Assembly: GCA_903916735.1 (NCBI GenBank)
Contig: CAIWXX010000043.1
Span: 22,815-86,814, forward strand
Reading direction: 5' to 3'
DNA from: an uncultured Acidobacteriota bacterium
GTDB taxonomy: Bacteria; Acidobacteriota; CAIWXX01
Length of the DNA stretch: 64,000 bases
The translations under genes were made by a program, and so were the position numbers. Under the pieces are notes generated by a model that saw nothing but the letters and a program-made list of their open reading frames with translations, was not told the origin of the DNA and did no database searches. Of this stretch, positions 1 to 9,300 are shown piece after piece (the first letter of the stretch is position 1; the number at the start of each line of letters is the position of its first letter).

Positions 1-2
1 CC

Positions 3-188
3 CGGACTCAGACACAGGACCTCATCCGTAAGATCGATGCGTTGAATGCGAAATTGGACGAATTCAGGAAGTCGGGACGCCGCAAAGTTCTCGGAAAAAA
101 ACCGGCACGGACATCCGAAAAAACTGTCGGAACCAAGCGACGAATAACCGGGAAAAAGGAGATGATCGATGGCGCGAAAAGCGACTAA
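3..188 (+). CDS. C-terminal part of a phasin-like protein (5' end outside window)
   Basis: An open frame enters from the left edge and stops at TAA 186-188, giving 61 residues. The visible part has a heptad-like helix (DLIRKIDALNAKLDEFRK) followed by a Lys/Arg-rich tail. The helix resembles the C-terminal helix of the next gene (EIRELTRKVDELVKKMDTF), so the two are probably paralogues of the PhaF/PhaI granule-associated (phasin) family, which coats polyhydroxyalkanoate granules. The basic tail recalls the histone-like tails of PhaF-type phasins. The stop lies 20 bases inside the next gene, so the two are probably translated together. Most of the protein is not visible, so the family call is an inference. 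Confidence 0.55.
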   Translation, partial: RTQTQDLIRKIDALNAKLDEFRKSGRRKVLGKKPARTSEKTVGTKRRITGKKEMIDGAKSD

Positions 189-525
189 CAAGAGAGAACC
201 CAAAGGCAAGACGACTCGGAAATCCTTAGCCAAAGATATCTGGCTCGCGGCGCTCGGCGCCTGTTCTCTTGCTGAAGAGGAAGCGACGGCGTTTGTGAAA
301 AAGCTGGTGGAGCGAGGATCGTTGTCCGGGGAAGAAGGTAAGAACCTTCTCGACGAATTGAAAGCGAAGTTGAAAAGCGGCGGTGGCGACATCGGCCGGC
401 TGCTGGAGATCGGGGTTTCAAAAACTCTTGAACGGTTCAATATTCCATCGAAAGATGAGATTCGAGAACTGACGCGCAAGGTGGACGAGCTCGTGAAGAA
501 GATGGATACCTTTCGTTCGAAGTAA
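169..525 (+). CDS. Phasin family (polyhydroxyalkanoate granule-associated) protein
   Basis: 118 residues: a basic N-terminus, an amphipathic stretch DIWLAALGACSLAEEEATAF (about residues 23-42), a charged helical middle and a C-terminal coiled-coil-like helix. This layout matches the small PhaI/PhaF-type granule-associated proteins, in which a conserved hydrophobic W-A-LG-x-x-x-xAEEE-x-x-x-F block is followed by a helix. The expected role is binding the surface of storage-polymer granules in the cytoplasm. The ATG at 169 lies behind a GGAGATG-type ribosome site and overlaps the end of the preceding phasin-like gene. No PHA synthase is visible in the window, so the role rests on motif resemblance alone. 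Confidence 0.7.
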   Translation: MARKATNKREPKGKTTRKSLAKDIWLAALGACSLAEEEATAFVKKLVERGSLSGEEGKNLLDELKAKLKSGGGDIGRLLEIGVSKTLERFNIPSKDEIRELTRKVDELVKKMDTFRSK

Positions 526-963
526 CCAGTTCCTGATTGTTTCCAGGAAAAATGCATGCCCATGTTTGTTTCCGGGTCTCGGTCATCCCAATAAGATTTT
601 TAATTTCATGATCACGCCGATCCGGGCGATGTGAGGAATCGGCAATCTGTATTCAGGGATTTGGCCGCTGTTTCGATGAGAGGCTCTCAAAGGTTGTGCA
701 ATTCTCTCGATCCTGCGACACTGTAGGAAGGTGCTGATCCGGCTTGATTTTCCTGGCCGATTCGACGGGCATTACTTGAAGAAAGCGTGGATGTCATGTC
801 CGATGTGAATTCTGACAATCGCTGTCTTATTCGTTGGCGATGGCAGCAATGATATTGGTGATGAGATCCGAGCTACGGATTTCGGAGGGAATTTTCCCCT
901 TGCATTTTCAAAATTCGATGGTAGGATTGCCATTTGTGCCGGTCGCCCGGCTCGTAGGTGCGG
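526..963. other. Gene-free stretch upstream of the tRNA/tuf operon
   Basis: No convincing reading frame or tRNA is seen on either strand over this 438-base stretch. It separates the phasin pair from the tRNA operon and should hold the operon promoter; the best candidate is listed separately at 900-927. Confidence 0.5.
900..927 (+). promoter_or_regulatory. Candidate sigma-70 promoter of the tRNA-tuf operon
   Basis: TTGCAT (900-905) and TAGGAT (922-927) are separated by 16 bases and lie about 37 bases before the first tRNA. Each hexamer differs from consensus at one or two positions. Position and spacing fit a housekeeping promoter for a stable-RNA operon. This is pattern only. Confidence 0.35.
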
Positions 964-1039
964 GCTGGCGTAGCTCAGCTGGTAGAGCAGCTGATTTGTA
1001 ATCAGCGGGTCAGGGGTTCAAATCCCTTCGCCAGCTCCA
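964..1039 (+). tRNA. tRNA-Thr (TGT anticodon)
   Basis: The cloverleaf is complete. Acceptor GCTGGCG (964-970) pairs with CGCCAGC (1029-1035), followed by discriminator T and an encoded CCA (1037-1039). The anticodon arm is GCTGA-TTTGTAA-TCAGC, giving anticodon TGT for ACA codons. The T arm carries GGTTCAAATCC. It is the first gene of the tRNA-tuf operon. Confidence 0.95.
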
Positions 1040-1109
1040 AGAGCACACCGGGGTTTTTCGGGGCTCCGGGATGGGAAAGGGATCGTGTCTGGAGTTGTTT
1101 TTTCGAGGA

Positions 1110-1197
1110 GGACGGGTGGTCGAGCGGTCAATGGCACTGGGCTGTAAACCCAGCGATCTTCGGGTCTACGGAGGTTCAAATCCTTCCCCGTCCACCA
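1110..1197 (+). tRNA. tRNA-Tyr (GTA anticodon)
   Basis: Acceptor GGACGGG (1110-1116) pairs with CCCGTCC (1187-1193), with discriminator A and an encoded CCA. The anticodon arm CTGGG-CTGTAAA-CCCAG gives GTA. The long variable arm (class II tRNA, 88 bases in all) is as expected for bacterial tRNA-Tyr. Confidence 0.95.
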
Positions 1198-1223
1198 TGA
1201 CATTTTGCGTTACGGAAAATGCT

Positions 1224-1299
1224 GCCCACGTGGCTCAGTCGGTAGAGCACATCCTTGGTAAGGATGAGGTCATCAGTTCGATTCTGATCGTGGGCTCCA
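1224..1299 (+). tRNA. tRNA-Thr (GGT anticodon)
   Basis: Acceptor GCCCACG (1224-1230) pairs with CGTGGGC (1289-1295); discriminator T and CCA follow. The anticodon arm CATCC-TTGGTAA-GGATG gives GGT for ACC/ACT codons. It lies 38 bases before tuf. In the classical thrU-tyrU-glyT-thrT-tufB order a tRNA-Gly stands between this gene and tRNA-Tyr. Here that slot (1198-1223) is empty. Confidence 0.95.
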
Positions 1300-1337
1300 T
1301 GAATATTTGCCATAATCAGTAGGAGGATTGATCAGCG

Positions 1338-2537
1338 ATGGCCAAACCTAAATTCGCTCGGAACAAACCGCACGTAAATGTGGGTACGATTGGTCACATC
1401 GATCACGGCAAGACGACACTCACCGCAGCCATCACCAAGACTCTCGCGTTGAAGGGGCTTTCCGAGCCCAAGTCGTATGATGATGTTGCCAAAGCCGATG
1501 CCAAGAACTTCCGGCGCGATGCCACGAAGATCCTGACAGTCGCACTGGCGCACGTCGAATACACGACTACCAAGCGGCACTATGCTCATATCGATTGCCC
1601 GGGCCACGCTGACTACGTGAAGAACATGGTCACGGGGGCGGCTCAAATGGACGGTGCGATCCTGGTGGTTTCTGCAGCCGATGGACCAATGCCGCAGACT
1701 CGCGAGCACATTCTGCTGGCGCGTCAGGTGAACGTCCCTCAGATTGTCGTCTTCTTGAACAAGGTGGACGTGGTCGATGATCCCGAGTTGCTCGATCTTG
1801 TCGAGCTCGAAGTTCGTGACCTGCTCAACAAGTACCAGTTCCCCGGCGACACAGTGCCGATTATTCGTGGATCGGCTCTCAAGGCTCTGCAGAATCCCGA
1901 AGCCGAAGGGAAATGTATCTGGGATCTGATGGATGCGATCGACACTTTCATCCCGGATCCTGTTCGTGACATTGACAAGCCTTTCTTGATGAGCGTCGAG
2001 GACATTTTCTCGATCACGGGCCGCGGCACTGTCGTCACGGGTCGTATTGAGAGAGGCCGTGTGAAGGTGGGCGAGGAAATCGAGATCGTCGGACTGGGCG
2101 AAACACGGAAGCGGACAGTGACAGGTGTGGAGATGTTCCGCAAAGTGCTCGATGAAGGCCAGGCCGGAGATAACGTCGGAATTCTCCTGCGCGGCACGGA
2201 AAAAACCGAGGTCGATAAGGGAATGGTTCTTGCCAAACCCAGCTCCATCACGCCTCACAAGAAGTTCAAAGGCAACGTCTACGTCTTGACGAAGGAAGAA
2301 GGCGGTCGTCATACCCCGTTCTTCAAAGGCTACCGACCTCAGTTCTTCTTCCGCACAACCGACGTAACGGGCAATGCCGAACTGGCTGAAGGCGTTGAAA
2401 TGGTGATGCCGGGCGATACCTGTTTGCTCGATATCGACCTCATCAGCCCGATCGCCATGGAGAAGGGTTTGCGCTTCGCGATCCGCGAAGGCGGCAAGAC
2501 CGTCGGCGCCGGCACGATCACGGATATCGTCGAATAG
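1338..2537 (+). CDS. tuf: Elongation factor Tu
   Basis: 399 residues, the usual length. EF-Tu is the GTPase that brings aminoacyl-tRNA to the ribosomal A site. The GTPase signatures are intact: P-loop GHIDHGKTT near residue 19, DCPGH (switch II) and NKVD (G4). Domains 2 and 3 follow, including the conserved [15 protein letters not shown] block. The ATG lies behind GGAGG (1322-1326). The gene follows three tRNAs and is followed by rpmG, tRNA-Trp, secE and nusG, the standard bacterial order. A long reverse-strand frame over it is a codon-bias shadow. Confidence 0.98.
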   Translation: MAKPKFARNKPHVNVGTIGHIDHGKTTLTAAITKTLALKGLSEPKSYDDVAKADAKNFRRDATKILTVALAHVEYTTTKRHYAHIDCPGHADYVKNMVTGAAQMDGAILVVSAADGPMPQTREHILLARQVNVPQIVVFLNKVDVVDDPELLDLVELEVRDLLNKYQFPGDTVPIIRGSALKALQNPEAEGKCIWDLMDAIDTFIPDPVRDIDKPFLMSVEDIFSITGRGTVVTGRIERGRVKVGEEIEIVGLGETRKRTVTGVEMFRKVLDEGQAGDNVGILLRGTEKTEVDKGMVLAKPSSITPHKKFKGNVYVLTKEEGGRHTPFFKGYRPQFFFRTTDVTGNAELAEGVEMVMPGDTCLLDIDLISPIAMEKGLRFAIREGGKTVGAGTITDIVE

Positions 2538-2569
2538 GGTATAGCCTTCAGGGAAGGTAAGAAGAAGAT

Positions 2570-2731
2570 ATGGCGGCGACAGTTCGGGAGATTATTCAGC
2601 TGCAGTGCGGCGAATGCAAGCGCCGTAACTACTCGACAACCAAGAACAAGAAGAAGACTACTGAGCGGTTGGAGTTGAAGAAATTCTGCCGTTTCTGTCG
2701 TCATCACACTCTTCACAAAGAGGTGAAATAG
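2570..2731 (+). CDS. rpmG: 50S ribosomal protein L33
   Basis: 53 residues, normal for bL33. The reading includes [18 protein letters not shown] and a second pair CRFC, so it is the zinc-binding C+ form with two CxxC pairs. In many bacteria a C- paralogue lacking these cysteines is made under zinc starvation; only the C+ form is visible here. The start follows a GGAAGGTAAGAAG purine tract. It lies between tuf and tRNA-Trp, its usual position. Confidence 0.95.
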   Translation: MAATVREIIQLQCGECKRRNYSTTKNKKKTTERLELKKFCRFCRHHTLHKEVK

Positions 2732-2764
2732 GCTCTGAATTAAATTCGGATCCCGGAGAACTGC

Positions 2765-2841
2765 AGGCCAGTAGCTCTAACGGCTAGAGCGCCGGTCTCC
2801 AAAACCGGATGTTGGGGGTTCAAATCCCTCCTGGCCTGCCA
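2765..2841 (+). tRNA. tRNA-Trp (CCA anticodon)
   Basis: Acceptor AGGCCAG (2765-2771) pairs with CTGGCCT (2831-2837), followed by G and an encoded CCA. The anticodon arm CCGGT-CTCCAAA-ACCGG gives CCA. It sits between rpmG and secE, a position conserved in many bacteria. Confidence 0.95.
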
Positions 2842-2895
2842 AATGTGACCACGAGATGACCGCGCGAGCGGAAACATATCAGGAGCAGCGAAAAG

Positions 2896-3093
2896 GTGAT
2901 TGAGAGGATCAGGTCCTTCCTTACAGAAGTCAGTGCGGAACTGAAAAAGGTCACGTGGCCGCAGCGCAAGGAGGTTCGGAACACGACCGTCGTCGTCATT
3001 GTCTCGGTTTTCTTTTTCGGGTTCTACCTCTTTATCGTGGACCTCATCTTTGCGCATTTGATCCGGACGATTCAATCGAGTGTTTTCAAATAG
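2896..3093 (+). CDS. secE: Preprotein translocase subunit SecE
   Basis: 65 residues starting at GTG, with AGGAG at 2881-2885. This is the short form found outside enterobacteria, with one C-terminal transmembrane segment (TTVVVIVSVFFFGFYLFIVD, about residues 36-55). The amphipathic helix before it carries the signature ELKKVTWP (residues 15-22). SecE clamps the SecY channel in the inner membrane. nusG follows immediately, the usual pairing. Confidence 0.95.
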   Translation: MIERIRSFLTEVSAELKKVTWPQRKEVRNTTVVVIVSVFFFGFYLFIVDLIFAHLIRTIQSSVFK

Positions 3094-3182
3094 GGGTGGT
3101 TTTCTGGTGAAATGGATTCAGGATGGACAAAGCAGCCATGCGGAGTGGGGCGGCGTGACAGCGCGGGGTCGATGAGGGATTT

Positions 3183-3716
3183 ATGAGTAAAGAATGGTAC
3201 GTCGTTCACACCTACTCGGGGTTCGAGAGGAAGGTTGCTGAAAGCTTGCGCCAGCGTGCCAAGGCCTTCAATATGACGGATCAGATCGGTGAGATCATCA
3301 TTCCGACGGAGAACGTCGTCGAGATTCGTGGAGGCAAGAAAGTCGTCACAACCAAGAGGTTTTGTCCGGGGTACATCCTTGTCGAGATGGACCTTAACGA
3401 CAGGACCTGGCACACGGTGAAAGAGACGGCGAAGGTGACAGGTTTTGTCGGCTCCGGCATCCGACCGACACCGCTCAGTGAAGATGAAGTTGCCAGAATC
3501 AAGAATCAGGTAACGACGGCTCAGGATAAGCCCAAGATGAAGCATCTGTTCGAGAGGGGCGATTCGGTTCGAATTGTGGATGGCCCCTTTTCGAATTTCG
3601 CAGGGGTTGTCGAGCAGGTCAATCCGGAACGCAACACGGTGAAGGTGATGGTTCCTATTTTCGGCCGGGACATTCCTGTCGAGCTGGATTTTCTCCAGGT
3701 CGAGAAGTCTCTGTGA
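3183..3716 (+). CDS. nusG: Transcription termination/antitermination factor NusG
   Basis: 177 residues, normal length. The N-terminal NGN domain begins WYVVHTYSGFERKV and contains the conserved PGYILVEMDL; the C-terminal KOW domain carries GDSVRIVDGPFSNFAGVVE. NusG binds the RNA polymerase clamp and connects it to Rho or to the leading ribosome. ATG 3183 lies close behind GAGGG. It is downstream of secE and upstream of rplK, with a tRNA-Gly in between. Confidence 0.97.
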   Translation: MSKEWYVVHTYSGFERKVAESLRQRAKAFNMTDQIGEIIIPTENVVEIRGGKKVVTTKRFCPGYILVEMDLNDRTWHTVKETAKVTGFVGSGIRPTPLSEDEVARIKNQVTTAQDKPKMKHLFERGDSVRIVDGPFSNFAGVVEQVNPERNTVKVMVPIFGRDIPVELDFLQVEKSL

Positions 3717-3744
3717 CAACGAGAAGACGATATTCAATGGATAC

Positions 3745-3776
3745 AGTGAGAGCGTGCGAGAGTGAGAGCGTGCGAG
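3745..3776 (+). repeat. Two tandem copies of a 16-base repeat after nusG
   Basis: AGTGAGAGCGTGCGAG occurs twice in tandem (3745-3760 and 3761-3776). Related motifs in the opposite sense follow at about 3816-3828 and 3835-3851 (ACTCTCACGCTCGCACT). Together they form an imperfect inverted array that fills the nusG to tRNA-Gly gap. Function is unknown; it could fold into alternative hairpins. Confidence 0.6.
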
Positions 3777-3860
3777 GGACATCTGCGGCAACTAATCTCA
3801 CTCGCCTATGCCATCCTCGCTCTCACCACCAAAAACTCTCACGCTCGCACTGCCAACAAG

Positions 3861-3936
3861 GCGGGAGTAACTCAGGTGGTAGAGTCATAGCCTTCCAAGC
3901 TATTGGTCGCGGGTTCGAGTCCCGTCTCCCGCTCCA
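3861..3936 (+). tRNA. tRNA-Gly (TCC anticodon)
   Basis: Acceptor GCGGGAG (3861-3867) pairs with CTCCCGC (3926-3932), followed by T and an encoded CCA. The anticodon arm ATAGC-CTTCCAA-GCTAT gives TCC for GGA codons. It lies between nusG and rplK, not in the tRNA-Tyr/tRNA-Thr interval where tRNA-Gly(TCC) is usually found in this operon type. Confidence 0.95.
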
Positions 3937-3969
3937 GACTTTCGGAACAGCACTTATGGAGTACGTTCG

Positions 3970-4389
3970 ATGAAAAAGGTCATCGCGCAGGTAAAACTGC
4001 AAATTCCAGCCGGCAAGGCGACGCCGGCTCCGCCCGTCGGCACGGCGCTCGGTCCCCATGGTTTGAACATCATGGATTTCTGCAAAGCGTTTAATGCGAA
4101 AACGCAGGGACAGGAAGGGCTGATCATTCCAGCTGTGGTGACGGTTTTCGCCGACCGTTCCTATACATTCATCACTAAAACGCCGCCCACCGCGGTTCTG
4201 ATCAAGAGAGCTGCGGCTCTCGCGAAAGGCTCCGCAGAGCCGAACAAAACCAAGGTCGGAAAGATTACCGAGAAGCAGGCTGAGGAGATCGCCAAGACAA
4301 AACTAGTTGATCTCAACTGCTACGACCTGGCTGCGGCGATCAAGATCGTCAAGGGCACGGCTCGCAGCATGGGCGTAGACGTCGTCTAG
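3970..4389 (+). CDS. rplK: 50S ribosomal protein L11
   Basis: 139 residues against the usual 140-142. The signature [20 protein letters not shown] is near the N-terminus, and the C-terminal rRNA-binding domain ends [17 protein letters not shown]11 forms the GTPase-associated centre with 23S rRNA and the L10/L12 stalk. It begins 34 bases after tRNA-Gly and is followed 13 bases later by rplA. Confidence 0.97.
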   Translation: MKKVIAQVKLQIPAGKATPAPPVGTALGPHGLNIMDFCKAFNAKTQGQEGLIIPAVVTVFADRSYTFITKTPPTAVLIKRAAALAKGSAEPNKTKVGKITEKQAEEIAKTKLVDLNCYDLAAAIKIVKGTARSMGVDVV

Positions 4390-4402
4390 GAGAAGAAGGG
4401 CA

Positions 4403-5101
4403 ATGGCAGAGGGGAAGAAGATCAAGGCCGCGCGGGCTCAGGTCGTCGGCAAGCCCAATTACACGCTTGAGGAGGCGATGGAGCTCGTCGAAAAGGCCAA
4501 ATTCGCCAAATTTGATGAAACAGTGGAAATGTCACTCCGGCTGGGTGTTGATCCCAAGCATGCAGATCAACAGGTTCGCGGGACCATTGTTTTGCCGCAT
4601 GGCATCGGGAAGACCAAGAAAGTCCTCGTCGTCGCATCCGGTGAAAAGATGAAGGAAGCCGAAGATGCCGGGGCGGACATGGTCGCCGGTGAAGAGATCA
4701 TCGAGAAGATCCAGGGTGGATGGATGGACTTCGAAGCGATGGTCGCAACTCCCGACATGATGAAATCCGTCGGAAAGCTCGGGAAGGTGCTCGGGCCGCG
4801 CGGCCTGATGCCGAACCCGAAAACCGGAACGGTTACTTTCGACGTCGGCAAGGCTGTCCAGGAGATCAAGGCCGGAAAAGTGGAGTACCGGTTGGATAAA
4901 ACCGCTATCATTCACGCTCCGGTGGGAAAGATATCCTTCGGCGCAAAGAAGCTATATGAGAACGCCCGGGCTCTGCTCGAGGCCATCGCGAAGGCAAAAC
5001 CAGCGACCTCCAAGGGTCGATATATGAAGAGCCTGACCTTTTCCTCGTCGATGGGGCCGGGAGTGAAAGTGAATTTACAGACGTTGGAGTTTGCAAAGTA
5101 G
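4403..5101 (+). CDS. rplA: 50S ribosomal protein L1
   Basis: 232 residues, normal. Family blocks include the [21 protein letters not shown] region, [20 protein letters not shown] and the C-terminal [21 protein letters not shown]1 builds the mobile stalk at the E site and in many bacteria represses its own rplKA mRNA. No L1-binding hairpin could be recognised by eye. The start follows an AGGAGAAG ribosome site immediately after rplK. Confidence 0.97.
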   Translation: MAEGKKIKAARAQVVGKPNYTLEEAMELVEKAKFAKFDETVEMSLRLGVDPKHADQQVRGTIVLPHGIGKTKKVLVVASGEKMKEAEDAGADMVAGEEIIEKIQGGWMDFEAMVATPDMMKSVGKLGKVLGPRGLMPNPKTGTVTFDVGKAVQEIKAGKVEYRLDKTAIIHAPVGKISFGAKKLYENARALLEAIAKAKPATSKGRYMKSLTFSSSMGPGVKVNLQTLEFAK

Positions 5102-5157
5102 GGGTGTGCCTCGCCACGCCCTTGCTACGACAATCCCGTCTCGCATAGGAGAAAAAC

Positions 5158-5682
5158 ATGAACCGCACTGAGAAGGCCGCCGAGATCCAGAGACTCGAAG
5201 CGGAATTTCAGAAGACTGAAAACGCCTTCCTTGTGAGCCTCGCCGGTCTCAAGGTTGCGCAGGTGATGGAACTACGCCGGCAGATTCGATCGACGTCTTC
5301 GAAATGTCGAGTGATCAAGAATACGCTCGCCGAGCTCGCCGCTTCAAAGACGGCTCTGAAGGATTTCACAAAGGACCTGAAAGGGCCGGCCGCGATTGCC
5401 TACACCTATGCCAAAGACCCGTCATCGCTGGCGAAAGTCATTCATGCCTTCTCAAAAGCGAATCCAAAGATGGGTATCCGCGCCGGGTTCGTACAAGGCA
5501 AGATTGTTGTCCCCGAAAAAATCGTCGAGATCTCGATGCTGCCTTCACGCGGGGAGCTTCTCAGCAAGCTGGCCTTTCTCCTGGCGCAACCGATCGCACG
5601 CTTCGGCATGGTTCTCGCTGCTCCACTCCAACAGATGGGCACTGTTCTGGGGCAGGTCATGGATAAGAGAGGGAGTGCGTAG
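5158..5682 (+). CDS. rplJ: 50S ribosomal protein L10
   Basis: 174 residues. It begins MNRTEKAAEIQRLEAEFQKT and contains the L10 core (VMELRRQIRSTSSKCRVIKNTL). The C-terminal helix (LPSRGELLSKLAFLLAQPIA) anchors the L7/L12 dimers. The start is behind AGGAG (5148-5152). In many bacteria L10-L12 autoregulates this mRNA. It is followed by rplL after 69 bases. Confidence 0.96.
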   Translation: MNRTEKAAEIQRLEAEFQKTENAFLVSLAGLKVAQVMELRRQIRSTSSKCRVIKNTLAELAASKTALKDFTKDLKGPAAIAYTYAKDPSSLAKVIHAFSKANPKMGIRAGFVQGKIVVPEKIVEISMLPSRGELLSKLAFLLAQPIARFGMVLAAPLQQMGTVLGQVMDKRGSA

Positions 5683-5751
5683 AACCGTTTCGGGAATATC
5701 TGACTAGCAGTTCGTTGTCCGAAAACGTATCATTTACCTTAGGAGGATAGG

Positions 5752-6141
5752 ATGTCGACGTTCACGAAGGAAGAATTCTTCCAGTATATCGACAAGCTGA
5801 CGGTGCTGGAGTTGTCGGAGCACGTCAAGGAATTCGAGAGCCGGTACGGCGTATCGGCAGCGGCGGCGGTTGCAGTGGCCGCTCCGTCAGGTGCTCCATC
5901 TGCAGCCGCAGCAGCTCAGGTCGAGGAGCAGACTGAGTTCACAGTCGTGCTCATGGGGTACGGTGCCAATAAGATTAACGTCATCAAGGCTGTTCGCGAG
6001 GTGACAAGCCTCGGTCTCAAGGAAGCAAAGGATTTGGTTGACGGCGTGCCGAAGAATGTCAAGGAAGGGATTTCCAAGGACGAGGCAGCGACAATCAAGA
6101 AAAAGCTTGAAGAGGCCGGTGCGACGGTCGAGGTCAAGTAA
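5752..6141 (+). CDS. rplL: 50S ribosomal protein L7/L12
   Basis: 129 residues. The N-terminal dimerisation domain ([20 protein letters not shown]) is followed by an Ala-rich hinge (residues ~39-60) and the factor-binding C-terminal domain [20 protein letters not shown]...GLKEAKDLV. It recruits translation GTPases to the ribosome. An AGGAGG (5741-5746) lies 5 bases before the ATG, an optimal site that suits the protein's multicopy stoichiometry. Confidence 0.97.
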   Translation: MSTFTKEEFFQYIDKLTVLELSEHVKEFESRYGVSAAAAVAVAAPSGAPSAAAAAQVEEQTEFTVVLMGYGANKINVIKAVREVTSLGLKEAKDLVDGVPKNVKEGISKDEAATIKKKLEEAGATVEVK

Positions 6142-6213
6142 AACGAGACGAGACGCGCCTGGAGTGTGGATATTTCTCACACCGTTTGGCAGGCCGGGAA
6201 GGCCGTCATGCGC

Positions 6214-6246
6214 TGTGGAGCGGGGCGGGCCGTCCGCCCTTCCACA
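6214..6246 (+). promoter_or_regulatory. Hairpin in the rplL-rpoB intergenic region
   Basis: TGTGGA (6214-6219) pairs with TCCACA (6241-6246). Inside it GGGCGG (6223-6228) pairs with CCGCCC (6234-6239) around a 5-base loop. There is no U-tract. Further hairpins lie downstream: CTCCCG/CGGGAG (6275-6295) and CCCTTT/AAAGGG (about 6356-6370). In Escherichia coli the same interval holds an attenuator and an RNase III site. A similar role here is an inference. Confidence 0.5.
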
Positions 6247-6394
6247 AGTCGGAAGTGTGGAAAATGCGCTTGAGCTCCCGGCGCAAAGGCGGGAGTGCAT
6301 CGGGTTCTCTGTGGCGGAGTCCGGTCCCCCGGAGAGAGAACACGGGAAGCGATTTCCCTTTGACAAAGGGCCCTGGTTAAGGAGTTCCTAGAAA

Positions 6395-9300
6395 ATGCAA
6401 GAGTCGTCTCTTCCAGAGAAAACGAATCCGTATCCGACGCGCGAGCGGTGCGACTTCTCGCGCATCCCGGTGGCCATCCCGATCCCTAATCTGATCGAGG
6501 TGCAGAAGAAGTCATATGAGAAATTTCTGCAGATGGATCTTCTGCCTTCGGAGAGAGAGGATATCGGGCTGCAGGCTGTCTTTAAGAGTGTCTTTCCAAT
6601 AACGGATTTTCGCGACACATGCTCGTTGGAGTTCAAGGACTACTCGATTGGGACCTGGGAATGCAAGTGCGGCAAGCTCAAGGGAGTCTCCTATCTCAAG
6701 AGAACCTGCCGGAGTTGCAATAAAAAGATCAGCAAGACCGAATACGAAACCTACGGGCAGAAGTGTCCCTATTGCGCAGCCGAAGGGCAGATCGTTCTCT
6801 CCACCTGTGATAATTGCGGCGATTCGGTCAGGCTGTCCATCAAGAATGATGTTTTTGAGTGTCAGGAAAAGGGGATGACCTTCGCGGTCCCCCTCAAGGT
6901 GACGGTCCTCCTCGTCATGCGGGATAAGAGCGAAACGGGAGTTCGAACCATTCGCGATATCAAGGAGCAAGAGGTTTATTTCGGCGACATCCCTCTCATG
7001 ACCGACAAGGGAACCTTCATTATCAACGGCACAGAAAGAGTCATCGTCAGCCAGTTGCACAGATCCCCGGGTGTCTTCTTCGAATCGAGCGATCGTAAGA
7101 CTCATTTTGCCGCGCGTGTCATTCCCTATCGTGGCACATGGGTCGATTACGAAATCGATCTGAAGAGCGGCCTGACGGTGCGCCTGGACAAAAAGAAGAA
7201 ATTCCCGGCCACCGTGTTCCTCCGCGCTCTCGGGTACAAGAACGATGAAGAGATTCTGAAAGCCTTCTACAAGGTGGACAAGGTCTCGGTGATCAACAAC
7301 GAATTCGTGTTCCCGCTCACCGACAACGTCATCGGATGCAAGATTCGGGATGAGGTGATCCACCCATCGAACAAAGAAGTGCTGCTCGCGGCCGATCGCA
7401 AGATCACAACATCGGCTCTCCACGCGATGCAGAAAGCCGGCATCAAGACAATCCGGCTTGACGTCGAGGAGATGGAGAATGTGTTTTCGGCGAGCGCCAT
7501 CATCGATCGCGAGACAGGCGAAGAAATACTGGCGATGAACGAGATGATGGGGCCGGGAATCTACAGCCGGATTCTCGAAAAGTCCGTGCCGGAATTCGAA
7601 GTTTTCTTCCCGGAAAAAGATGACATCGGCAATACGGTCAGCGATGCCGTGAAAAAGGATGTCATCAAGACGAGCGGTAAGGCTCAGGAGGAAATCTACA
7701 AGAAACTGCGGCAGGGGGAGCATGCGACCGAGGAGGCCGCGAAGTCCCTGATCTACGATCTCTTCTTCAATTCCAAGAAATACGACTTCTCCAGAGTCGG
7801 CCGCCTCAAGTTCAATATCAAGCTTGGACTCCAAACCCCGCTCCAGGAGAAAGTCCTGAAGCCTTACGACTATGTCGAAGTCATCCGATACTTGCTCAAG
7901 TTGCGCAAGGGGATCGGCGACCTGGACGACATCGATCATTTGGGCAACAGGCGTGTCCGATCCGTCGGCGAGCTGCTTGAAAACCATTTCCGTCAAGGCC
8001 TTGCTCGCATGGAGCGGACCATCAAGGAGAAGATGAGCGTCTATCAGGAACTCTCGACTGCCATGCCGCATGATCTCATCAACGCCAAGCCTGTCATGGC
8101 GGCAATTCGCGAGTTCTTCGGCAGTTCGCAGATGTCGCAGTTCATGGATCAGACGAACCCGCTGTCCGAAATCACGCACAAGCGGCGGCTGTCGGCTCTC
8201 GGGCCCGGCGGTCTCAGCCGCGAACGCGCGGGATTCGAAGTCCGCGATGTGCACCCGAGCCATTACGGAAGGATCTGTCCGATTGAAACGCCGGAAGGTC
8301 CCAACATCGGGCTCATCTCGTCACTCAGCTGCTACGCGCGCATCGATGAGTACGGCTTCATTCAGAACCCGTATCGGAGGGTTGGTGGAGGGCGTTTGCT
8401 CACGCACTACCAGATCCTCATGCCAGGCGATTCCAAATATAAACCGGGAGATGTCGTCGAAAAATCTGAGCTCAACTCGGAGATGACTTCGTTGAAGCGT
8501 CGTGTCAAAACGCCGCCTACCTATGAGCCGCATGCTTTTTATCTCTCGGCATGGGAAGAAGATAAATACGTCATCGCTCAGGCCAATATCGAGGTGAATG
8601 ATGACGGGTTGATTTCCGCCACTCGCGTGAATGCACGCCAGGGAGGCAACCCCAAGCTGGTGCAACGCGAGCAGGTTGATTATGTCGATGTTTCGCCGAA
8701 GCAGATTGTTTCAGTCGCAGCGGCTCTCATTCCATTCCTCGAACACGACGATGCCAACCGCGCTCTGATGGGATCGAACATGCAGAGGCAGGCAGTGCCG
8801 CTTCTGCGAGCCGAGTCGCCGATCGTCGGCACCGGCATGGAAGGCATCACGGCGCGGGATTCCGGCGCCGTTGTGGCCGCTCGCCGCAGCGGCATTGTGG
8901 ATGCGGTCGATTCCCAGCGGATCATCATTCGCGTTGAGGATGTCGAAGGCGGCCCACTCGGTGGCGAAATCGGAGCCGATCTGTATCCGATGGTCAAGTT
9001 CCGCCGATCAAATCAGAATACATGCATCAACCAGAAACCGATCGTCAAGAGAGGCGACCGCGTTTTGCGCGGCCAGCCGATCGCTGACGGCCCCTGCACC
9101 GACAATGGCGAACTGGCGCTCGGGCGCAACGTCCTCGCCGCTTTCATGCCATGGCGTGGTTACAACTTCGAAGATGCGATCCTGATCAGCGAAAAACTGG
9201 TGAAGGATGACTCCTTCACGTCGATCCATATCGAGGAGTTTGAGATCGAAGCCCGCGAGACGAAGCTCGGGCCCGAAGAAATCACTCGCGATATTCCGAA

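Noticed and set aside
1332..2312. Long minus-strand open frame (326 codons) over tuf
   Set aside because: It lies antisense to an unmistakable EF-Tu gene, its composition is unlike a folded protein and it has no ribosome site. It is a codon-bias shadow.
6512..8263. 583-codon minus-strand open frame over rpoB
   Set aside because: Antisense to conserved rpoB sequence; no family motifs. Long shadows are expected with this codon usage.
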